In this document: piece after piece, positions 49,047 to 54,902 of the stretch
Position numbering within the stretch: the first letter of the stretch is position 1
How the letters are laid out: every line of letters starts with the position of its first letter
Source of the DNA: Treponema sp. C6A8
GTDB taxonomy: Bacteria; Spirochaetota; Spirochaetia; Treponematales; Treponemataceae
DNA: 54,902 bases
Direction: 5' to 3'
Assembly: GCF_000619925.1 (NCBI RefSeq)
Contig: NZ_JHVB01000015.1
Location: 1 to 54,902 of the forward strand
Notes under the pieces: model-generated
Told to the model about the DNA's origin: nothing
The model's database searches: none
Seen by the model: only the letters and a program-made list of their open reading frames with translations
Program-made: the position numbers and the translations under genes

Positions 49047-50291
49047 ATGCCAAAGGCCATAAGATATACAGCAGATTCAATCATTTATTTTGCTGGAAAT
49101 CAGGATTATCGAATTTTTATTTTGCAGAACGGTGTCGTTAATCTTTCCAGTACAGATATCGAAACAGGAAATGAAGTAAACGAAAAAGTAAAAGCTGGTG
49201 AATTCTTTGGCGTTAAATCTGCACTTGGAAAATTTGCCCGCGAAGAAACAGCCCGCGCAGTTACTCCGGTAGTTATTATTGCCCTTACAGTTCAGGAATT
49301 TGAAAACATCTTCGTAAACAATAAAGATTTGATTTTGAAAATGCTCCGCGTATTTTCAGGTCAGCTCCGTCAGGTTCACAAAAAGACCGAATCAGCCCTT
49401 AACAATGTCTCTACAGACTTGCAGTCCGGCCTTCTTTCACTTGGAACCAGCTTTTTCGCAGATGAACAGTACCGCTCGGCAGCAGACGTTTATCTGAAAT
49501 TCCTCAAGCGCTATCCTAATTCAATTCACAAAGACGAAATCATGCGTCAGTATCAGGAAGCAAAACTCAAGGCAGACCGTCTGGCAGCTCTTAACAAGTC
49601 AGACATCAATTTTGAAGAAGATGATATGGACTCTTCTAACCGCCTCTTTGCCCTTCCTGCAGCTTTTGAGCGTTTCGCAAAAGTTTACGAACCAGGTCAG
49701 GTTATCATTGCAGAATTCGAACCTGGCGACAGCTTCTATTTAATTCAGAAAGGTAAAGTTCAGCTGATTAAGTGCGTTAACGGTTCAAAAAAGAACCTTG
49801 ATATCCTTAAACCAGGCGAACTCTTTGGTGAAATGGCAATTCTCGATAACTCACCGCGTTCAGCAACCTGTATGGCAATCGGCAAAGTAAAATGTCTGGA
49901 ATTCAATAAGGAAAACTTCCAGCTTTTGATTACAGGAAACCCTCAGATTGCCCTCCACTTGCTCAAGCTTTTCTGCAAGCGCATTAACGACCAGAAACGC
50001 CGATTCAGAATTCTCTGCATCAAAGATTATCAGGCACGTATTTCCGACGTATTCCTTCTTCTTGATGAAATGAATCCTACTTCTAAGGAAAATGAAAAAC
50101 AGCGCCGCTTCAACGTAACAATCAACGACGTTGCCAACTGGGCAGGACTTCCAGCTGAAGTTACAAAAGACGAATTATTTAAGCTTGCCGCTCAGCGCAA
50201 AGTTGAAATTTATGACGATTATATGATAGTCTCTAATATCAACGAAATGAAACGTCTCTACGAGGCCCGCTCCCTTTCCGGCAGCCTTTAA
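49047..50291 (+). CDS. Regulator with two cyclic-nucleotide-binding-like domains and a Crp-type C-terminus
   Basis: 414 residues. A first cNMP-like domain (about 5-110) is degenerate. A TPR-like segment follows near 145-185 (YRSAADVYLKFLKRYPNSIH). The second cNMP domain (about 220-320) has a good phosphate-binding cassette, GELFGEMAILDNSPRSATC. A winged-helix-like C-terminus (about 350-400, FNVTINDVANWAGLPAEV) resembles Crp HTH. The second domain probably binds cAMP or cGMP. A class III cyclase gene lies 2 kb away, suggesting a shared pathway. Double-domain layout differs from classic Crp. Confidence 0.85.
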   Translation: MPKAIRYTADSIIYFAGNQDYRIFILQNGVVNLSSTDIETGNEVNEKVKAGEFFGVKSALGKFAREETARAVTPVVIIALTVQEFENIFVNNKDLILKMLRVFSGQLRQVHKKTESALNNVSTDLQSGLLSLGTSFFADEQYRSAADVYLKFLKRYPNSIHKDEIMRQYQEAKLKADRLAALNKSDINFEEDDMDSSNRLFALPAAFERFAKVYEPGQVIIAEFEPGDSFYLIQKGKVQLIKCVNGSKKNLDILKPGELFGEMAILDNSPRSATCMAIGKVKCLEFNKENFQLLITGNPQIALHLLKLFCKRINDQKRRFRILCIKDYQARISDVFLLLDEMNPTSKENEKQRRFNVTINDVANWAGLPAEVTKDELFKLAAQRKVEIYDDYMIVSNINEMKRLYEARSLSGSL

Positions 50292-50318
50292 TTTGTGATT
50301 TTTTAATTTGTTAATTTC

Positions 50319-50391
50319 GCCGACTTAGCTCACCTGGTAGAGCAGCTCCCTCGTAACGAGCAGGTACTCGGTTCAAGTCCGGGAGTCGGCT
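50319..50391 (+). tRNA. tRNA-Thr (anticodon CGT)
   Basis: 73 nt with acceptor stem GCCGACT/AGTCGGC, discriminator T, D-arm GCTC/GAGC, anticodon loop CTCGTAA (anticodon CGT) and T-loop TTCAAGT. The anticodon stem GCTCC/CGAGC has a C-C mismatch at its loop end, the only weak pair. CCA is not encoded. Confidence 0.92.
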
Positions 50392-50408
50392 CTAAGATTA
50401 TTAACCTG

Positions 50409-50440
50409 GCAGTTTGCACAAATTGTGTAAACTGCTTTTT
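50409..50440 (+). terminator. Intrinsic terminator after tRNA-Thr
   Basis: GCAGTTTgCACA and TGTGtAAACTGC pair, followed by TTTTT. Confidence 0.88.
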
Positions 50441-50453
50441 CATTTTTAAACAC

Positions 50454-50489
50454 TTGAACCAACTAGCGTAGTGAGCGCGCCTAGTTCAA
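50454..50489 (-). repeat. Hairpin overlapping the M23 peptidase stop codon
   Basis: TTGAAC and GTTCAA ends, with CTAG steps and GCG/CGC inner pairs. Read on the minus strand it contains the TAG stop of the peptidase and is followed by a short T-rich stretch, so it may be a terminator. Confidence 0.55.
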
Positions 50490-51494
50490 CACCAGCGATG
50501 GATTCACGCTCTTTCCATTTTTATATACTGTAAAGTGCAGATGCGGTCCCGTACTCATACCTGTACTGCCTACACGCCCAATCATAGTGTTTGTGTAAAC
50601 AAAATTTCCTTTTTTACAGGTAATCTGACTCATATGACCGTAAAGAGTCTTATATCCCGAATGATGAGTAATAATCACGTAATTTCCGTAAGTAGCGTTA
50701 AAGCCGGTAGTAGTAACCTTTCCGTCTAGCGCCGCATAAATCGGAGTGCCGGTAGAAGTTGCCATATCAAGACCGCCGTGGAAAGTTCTTTTTGCCGCAT
50801 TAAATGGTGAATCTCGCCAGCCGTAACGAGAAGAAATCCAGTAGCGACCGTGCAAAGGACGATGAAACAAATCACCGTTAATTTCCTGACGGGTCATCCA
50901 GTCAAGCGCCGCCTCAGGCACAAAAAGCGAAGTTCCAGCCTTAAGCTCTGTATCCAAAGCAAGGGCATTTACGCTGGCACACTGAGCCGCATCGACCTTG
51001 TAATTTTCCGCAATTGTAGAAGGAGTTTCTCCGTCCTTGCGAACTGTATAAATAATTCCCGGCATAGAAGGAATTTTCAAATACTGACCCACCTGAATCA
51101 GGCGGGAAGATTTAATATTGTTAACGCTGATAATTGTATCTGTAGTAATGTCGTATTTGTCGGCGATATAACCAATCATATCACCCTGTTTAACGCGGTA
51201 AGTCTGATAAGTAATTGAAGCGTCAGACATTCCGCCAGAAGCTTCGTCGGAAGCAGAAAGCTCTTCGCCTTCATTTAAAAGTGAATCAAGATTTGCAGCA
51301 TATTCAGGCGCACGGGCAGATTCAAAACCACCCACACCCTTGCGGAGATTATATGACTTTATAGCTTTACTAAGGCCTGCTGTAAGGGCAAAGCTGGTAC
51401 AAAAACAGGCGAACGAAATGAGCACAAGTTTTGTGTGTTTCCAGTCCTTCATCATAATTAAACCATTTTGTATTTTATTCAGTAATTCTTTCAT
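50481..51494 (-). CDS. LysM-domain M23-family peptidase
   Basis: About 337 residues from the ATG at 51494 (a TTG at 51506 is the alternative). One N-terminal membrane segment (LVLISFACFCTSFALTAGL), two LysM-like domains (YRVKQGDMIGYIADKYDI...IKIPS and YTVRKDGETPSTIAENYKV), and a C-terminal LytM/M23 zinc peptidase with HGGLDMATSTGTPIYAALDG and YKTLYGHMSQ and GPHLHF (metal ligands H...D, H-x-H). It probably cleaves peptidoglycan crosslinks in the periplasm. The stop lies inside a hairpin. Confidence 0.93.
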   Translation of the reverse strand: MKELLNKIQNGLIMMKDWKHTKLVLISFACFCTSFALTAGLSKAIKSYNLRKGVGGFESARAPEYAANLDSLLNEGEELSASDEASGGMSDASITYQTYRVKQGDMIGYIADKYDITTDTIISVNNIKSSRLIQVGQYLKIPSMPGIIYTVRKDGETPSTIAENYKVDAAQCASVNALALDTELKAGTSLFVPEAALDWMTRQEINGDLFHRPLHGRYWISSRYGWRDSPFNAAKRTFHGGLDMATSTGTPIYAALDGKVTTTGFNATYGNYVIITHHSGYKTLYGHMSQITCKKGNFVYTNTMIGRVGSTGMSTGPHLHFTVYKNGKSVNPSLVLN

Positions 51495-51525
51495 TATAAA
51501 GCCCAATCCCTAATAAGTCCAACTT

Positions 51526-52128
51526 TTATTTTTTATTGATTCCGATTAAATATGTCTCAAAACTTTCTGCACGACAGGCTTCAGGCTTAAATCCCTTGGC
51601 AGAAGTAAAAATTTCACGCATTGATTTAAGGAATTTCTGCTGATCCCCGTTCTGGAAGATTTTTACAGTAAAGTTTCCGCCCTGCTTAAGCATAGTCTGG
51701 GCATACCAGATAGCCATTTCTACAAGCTGTTCGCTTCTGGCAGTATCAACAGTGCGGTTACCTGTAGTTTTAGGAGCCGCATCGCAGACAACTAAATCAT
51801 AAGGTCCGTTTTCCTTGATTTGTTTTCTGATTTCTGGAGCGTTCAAGTCGCCCTGAATAAATAGAAGATTATCGCCCTTTACGGATTTAGAAAGCGGATT
51901 CAAATCACATGAAACAACTTTTCCGCTGCCATCCATCTGGCGTAAAAGGAATGTAGTCCAGCTGCCCGGAGCCGAACCAAGGTCAAGAACCGTGTAGTTC
52001 TTCTTTATCATTCCGAATTTTTCGTCAATTTCCTTTAATTTATAAACTGAACGAGCCGGATATCCTTCCGAAAATGCTTTCTGTGACCAGAAATCCGGTT
52101 TTTCATAACTATTTCCTGATTTTCCCAT
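51526..52128 (-). CDS. rlmE: 23S rRNA (uridine-2552-2'-O)-methyltransferase RlmE
   Basis: 200 residues of the RrmJ/FtsJ family. It modifies U2552 in the A-loop of 23S rRNA. Motifs: ARSVYKLKEIDEKFGMI, TVLDLGSAPGSWTTFLL (AdoMet), VVCDAAPKTTGNRTVDTARSEQL with the catalytic Asp, and GGNFTVKIF with the catalytic Lys; the final Glu lies in RAESFETYLIG. Length is typical. It precedes the M23 gene on the same strand. Confidence 0.95.
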   Translation of the reverse strand: MGKSGNSYEKPDFWSQKAFSEGYPARSVYKLKEIDEKFGMIKKNYTVLDLGSAPGSWTTFLLRQMDGSGKVVSCDLNPLSKSVKGDNLLFIQGDLNAPEIRKQIKENGPYDLVVCDAAPKTTGNRTVDTARSEQLVEMAIWYAQTMLKQGGNFTVKIFQNGDQQKFLKSMREIFTSAKGFKPEACRAESFETYLIGINKK

Positions 52129-52165
52129 ACTTTTATTTTCGGAATTTTTTCACTTCACCTTAAGG

Positions 52166-54394
52166 CTATTTTACCTTAAGTTCAAAAACTCCGTCCCATT
52201 TTTCAGGCGGCGGATTTTTCCTGAAATGCCTGATTCTGTCCAGGAAAATTACCGAAGGCATATCATTGTAACGCTCTACGCAAGTCCTGAAAGCCAACTC
52301 GGCCTTATCCCAGTTCTGGCGGCGGTAAAAATTAAGTCCCTTTTCAAACAAATCGCGGATTTCGTAAATCTTAACAGAAGCATCTTCCTTCTGCTGCAAA
52401 ATCTCATAAATACGAAGCGGCTCCTTTTTACCCTTCACAGTGAGCAAGTCCAGCTCGCGGCAAATAAAGCTTCCCTGCAGTTTTTCAAAAACCGCCTCAG
52501 TGATAATGGCCTTGGAACCGTAAGCCTTGTTGGCGCTTTCCAGGCGGGCCGCAATATTTACAGTATCGCCAATCGAAGTAAAGTCCATGCGTTTATTAGA
52601 ACCCACCGAACCAAAAATTACGCGGCCGGTATTAATTCCAATTCCCATGGAAATAAAATCCGTACCTTCCACAAGAGAAGCCTGCTGAGCCTCCCTCATA
52701 GCCGCCCTGATTTCCATAGCTGCCTTGCAGGCATTGTATTCTTTTCGCGGGCCGGCAAAAAAGGCCATCATTTCATCACCCACGTACTTATCAATATCAC
52801 CGTGATTTTTAATGATGATTTCAGTTTCCAGCTCCAGATACTGATTCAAAATTGCCACAACTTCACGAGCAGGCCGGCCTTCGCACATGGAAGTAAACCC
52901 GCGGATATCCGTAAACAAAAAGCACAAATCCTTGGTAACGCTGAGTTTTGAATCAGACTCGCGGTCGGCATATTTGAGCGTCGTATTTGAAATATAAGGA
53001 ATAATGCCACGCAAAAGCGAAATAAAATCATTAATGGCAACTGAAAGGTCTTTAATTTCATCCTTAGACTTAATCGCGTCATTAAAAACAAGGGAGTCGG
53101 CGCCAATCTTTCCATGGCTGGAAATAATCTGGGTGAATTTTGAGGAAGCCTCACGTACATTGGACTTAAGGTAAATCAAAGGAGTTGTGATATAGTCGGT
53201 CAAAAGAATTGTAATCAAAATGACTACATAAAGGAAAATTCCCGTCAGAGTAAGCACAAAAACCTTAGTCTTAAAGTAAGTTTCCATCAAAACTTCTTCG
53301 CGGTAGGTTACAATAGAAAATCCAACCAGCCTTTTTCCAGCCTTGCGGTTAAAAGTAACCGGATGAATATACTTGCAGGTTCCCTTTTCCTTATTATAAA
53401 CCGGCTCCTTAAGATAAACCCCGGTTTTATATCTCTTGATGTAATCAAAAGCCTTGTCAGCCGGAATATTTTTCTCATCCTCCGGAATGCGTGAAGGCCG
53501 ACCCGTTGTGTAGGCAAAAACCTTATAATCGCTGACATCCGAAACCGACTCAATTTTTTCTATATAAATTGGCGTAGAATCCTTTGTGATGATGATATCA
53601 ATGCGCTCATAAGGAGTAACGGAAAATTCATTTGAATGACTCTGCTCTTCAAAAAAGAGTTTTATCTTTTCATTCATGCCTTCTGCCGACTCATAAACCG
53701 CAGCCGCCTGTTCAGCCTGAGCCCGTCCCGTATTTCCCATGCTGGCCACAAGCATTCTGTGATTATCGTGAAGAATAAGAACCGTAAAAATTCCCAGCAG
53801 CATAACGATTGCGGTAAGAATGGTAACCAGCACCTTTGTTCTGATGGAAATAAAATGGTCACCAAAATGATGGGCTTCCTGTTTTTTGATTTTTTCTATC
53901 GTTTCGTATTCAATTTTGCCGTTTCTGTGGTGAAAAAGCATAAAAAAGGTAAGATGCACGTGCATTATCACCACAAAAAGAACTATAAGATAGATATAGG
54001 GCGGAAGCAGCAAAAACCAGCGGCGTGAATTGGCAAAAGTCACCATGCACCAGATAGAACACAAAAGATAAAGGGTAAAAGCTGTCAGCGTTACAATATG
54101 TCGTGTACGCTCAAAAGCTCTTTTTGTAAAAAGTGTGATTATAAGAAAGATTGAAAAAGCAGGAAGAAGAAGGAGGGCAAAAAAACTCAGACAGAATGGA
54201 AAAAGCTTAAGTTCCGCAGCAATTTGTCTGCCGGTAAAAATACTGAAAATGACTTCAAAAGGCGAAAAAAACTTAAGCGACGCTTCTCCCAAATCCAGAA
54301 GATTAAGAGATTCCGCCGAAAGCGGCAGAAAAAAGAGCGCCCCAAAAACCACCGCCGGAAAAACCCTGTTAAACCAGAACTTAAAATCCTTCAT
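52166..54394 (-). CDS. Membrane class III adenylate/guanylate cyclase with HAMP-like domain
   Basis: About 742 residues from the ATG at 54394 (GGGTGG five bases upstream). Membrane helices lie near 14-30, 65-90, 105-155 and 190-212. A periplasmic sensor region of about 160 residues ends at a helix near 378-400, followed by a HAMP-like linker and the cyclase domain from about 490: LFTDIRGFTS and KYVGDEMMAFF with metal-binding Asp (about D496 and D540), then DFTSIGDTVNIAARLE. Lys/Asp specificity residues are not clear, so cAMP or cGMP is possible. The C-terminus adds a TPR-like tail (NFYRRQNWDKAELAFRTCVE). Confidence 0.92.
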   Translation of the reverse strand: MKDFKFWFNRVFPAVVFGALFFLPLSAESLNLLDLGEASLKFFSPFEVIFSIFTGRQIAAELKLFPFCLSFFALLLLPAFSIFLIITLFTKRAFERTRHIVTLTAFTLYLLCSIWCMVTFANSRRWFLLLPPYIYLIVLFVVIMHVHLTFFMLFHHRNGKIEYETIEKIKKQEAHHFGDHFISIRTKVLVTILTAIVMLLGIFTVLILHDNHRMLVASMGNTGRAQAEQAAAVYESAEGMNEKIKLFFEEQSHSNEFSVTPYERIDIIITKDSTPIYIEKIESVSDVSDYKVFAYTTGRPSRIPEDEKNIPADKAFDYIKRYKTGVYLKEPVYNKEKGTCKYIHPVTFNRKAGKRLVGFSIVTYREEVLMETYFKTKVFVLTLTGIFLYVVILITILLTDYITTPLIYLKSNVREASSKFTQIISSHGKIGADSLVFNDAIKSKDEIKDLSVAINDFISLLRGIIPYISNTTLKYADRESDSKLSVTKDLCFLFTDIRGFTSMCEGRPAREVVAILNQYLELETEIIIKNHGDIDKYVGDEMMAFFAGPRKEYNACKAAMEIRAAMREAQQASLVEGTDFISMGIGINTGRVIFGSVGSNKRMDFTSIGDTVNIAARLESANKAYGSKAIITEAVFEKLQGSFICRELDLLTVKGKKEPLRIYEILQQKEDASVKIYEIRDLFEKGLNFYRRQNWDKAELAFRTCVERYNDMPSVIFLDRIRHFRKNPPPEKWDGVFELKVK

Positions 54395-54488
54395 AAAATC
54401 CACCCGACTTCAATTTTAAACCATTTCCCCGCCTGTGAAAAGATTTAAAAGCCCCGCTTATCAACATTAAGCAATAAGAATACGTCGA

Positions 54489-54553
54489 GTCAAGGCACGC
54501 GTACGCTTAAAGCCTTGACTTCGCCGTTTTTAGGGTTTGTAATAAACCCTAAA
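54489..54553. repeat. Pair of inverted repeats in the cyclase upstream region
   Basis: GTCAAGGC/GCCTTGAC (54489-54496 with 54512-54519), then TTTAGGGTTT-gtaat-AAACCCTAAA (54529-54538 with 54544-54553). The second is not followed by a T-run on either strand. Otherwise the 54395-54577 gap shows no gene. Confidence 0.55.
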
Positions 54554-54577
54554 TAAAAAAAGCGATGCTGATTGAAG

Positions 54578-54599
54578 TGCACCCCTAAAGTTGGACAAA
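54578..54599 (+). repeat. Left terminal inverted repeat of a second IS3-family element
   Basis: TGCACCCC then TAAAG and TTGGACAAA, matching the IS150-group end pattern and the right end at 286-307. Confidence 0.7.
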
Positions 54600-54628
54600 T
54601 AAAGTTCGCTTTAGGAGGTGCATTTTTT

Positions 54629-54902
54629 ATGTCAAAATATTCATATGAATTAAAAATGCAAATAATACTTGAGCATAAGACAAAGCATTATGGGGCTTTT
54701 ATACTTCAAAGAAAGTATAGTATTCATCATAGCATTATTGAGCAATGGATAGCTCAGTACGAATTGAATGGAAAATTTACAGAACCAACGCGCCATTTTA
54801 GCGGAGAATTTAAGCTAAAAGTGCTAAACTATCAACAAGAGCATCATCTTTCCGATTCTGCCACAGCATTGATTTTCGGTATAACAAATTCTGGAACAAT
54901 CT
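54629..54902 (+). mobile_element. IS3-family OrfA, N-terminal fragment (cut by window end)
   Basis: Starts at ATG 54629 with AGGAGG nine bases upstream and runs open to the window end (91 codons). It begins MSKYSYELKMQIILEHKT, has a helix-turn-helix-like stretch (HSIIEQWIAQYELNGK) and then TRHFSGEFKLKVLNYQQEHH, typical of IS150/IS3 OrfA. It binds the IS ends with OrfB. The rest lies beyond the window. Confidence 0.9.

Noticed and set aside
54529..54553. Intrinsic terminator upstream of the right-hand IS
   Set aside because: The perfect hairpin is followed by an A-run on the plus strand and no T-run on the minus strand, so it is listed only as a repeat.
1..54902. Composite transposon spanning the whole window
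   Set aside because: The content is core genes (pur, lgt, recQ, flaB); same-direction IS ends are more simply explained by independent copies or an assembly break.

Overview
The window reads as chromosomal DNA of a spirochaete, most likely a gut or rumen Treponema. Supporting signs are a FlaB-type flagellin with a sigma-28-like promoter, a bacterial XPB helicase with its partner, an ior/paaK/ACT operon for 2-oxo acid fermentation, LpoB-like lipoproteins and a PurE with no PurK beside it. This is inferred from gene content; no species is claimed. The window starts inside the 3' end of one IS3-family (IS150-like) insertion sequence and stops inside the 5' end of another in the same orientation.

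Layout. 0.4-4.3 kb: XPB helicase pair. 4.3-7.4 kb: three-gene ABC importer of the TrpXYZ type. 7.4-12.5 kb: polyphosphate kinase, Ppx/GppA-HD phosphatase and a six-hairpin glycosidase. 12.8-24.6 kb: ComM-like AAA protein, tRNA-Leu, RecQ, an unusual sigma54-type AAA protein, a WecG-like glycosyltransferase, RsmE, CtpA-type protease, MinD/FlhG-like ATPase, Lgt, a small Cys-rich protein and UppP. 24.6-24.9 kb: a candidate type I toxin-antitoxin locus. 24.95-28.3 kb: an AT-rich AlwI-type restriction-modification island with a divergent regulator and a palindromic operator. 28.5-31.0 kb: acyl-ACP thioesterase, a Lys/Glu-rich exported protein and NAD(P)HX repair enzyme. 31.1-38.9 kb (minus strand): PurD, two lipoproteins (one LpoB-like), ACT protein, PaaK, IorB, IorA. 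39.2-40.7 kb: zinc-ribbon membrane protein and flagellin. 41.2-44.3 kb: purE, purM and purN, with two small ORF-carrying inverted-repeat cassettes wedged between them. 44.4-50.3 kb: acyl-CoA synthetase, NodB deacetylase, MATE exporter, PHP phosphoesterase and a double cyclic-nucleotide-domain regulator. 50.3-54.4 kb: tRNA-Thr, LysM/M23 peptidase, RlmE and a class III nucleotide cyclase.

The genes are mostly ordinary housekeeping genes; the unusual content lies between them. (1) A 31-codon hydrophobic ORF with a strong ribosome-binding site faces a promoter-driven small RNA of about 80 nt, and both end at one bidirectional terminator. The two transcripts start with nearly the same structured sequence. 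(2) Three copies of a long folded repeat (140-217 nt) keep their unpaired blocks while their stems change in compensating pairs; all three lie in the orientation of local transcription. (3) Two copies of a 73-nt repeat and several GC-rich repeats show the same compensating behaviour. (4) Cassettes with arms built from short tandem units (four 7-mers, or three units of about 10 nt) in inverted orientation carry a four-helix-bundle (S23/IVP) ORF or a GxxExxY ORF inside the purine cluster. An ORF-less relative sits between the ACT and PaaK genes. Several host stop codons (purE, ctpA, lgt, iorB, M23 peptidase) lie inside such repeats.

Functional links: the ABC importer and the ior/paaK/ACT operon suggest uptake and fermentation of aromatic amino acids. 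The cyclase and the cNMP-domain regulator suggest a local cyclic-nucleotide circuit. All family calls come from reading motifs by eye; no database search was run.
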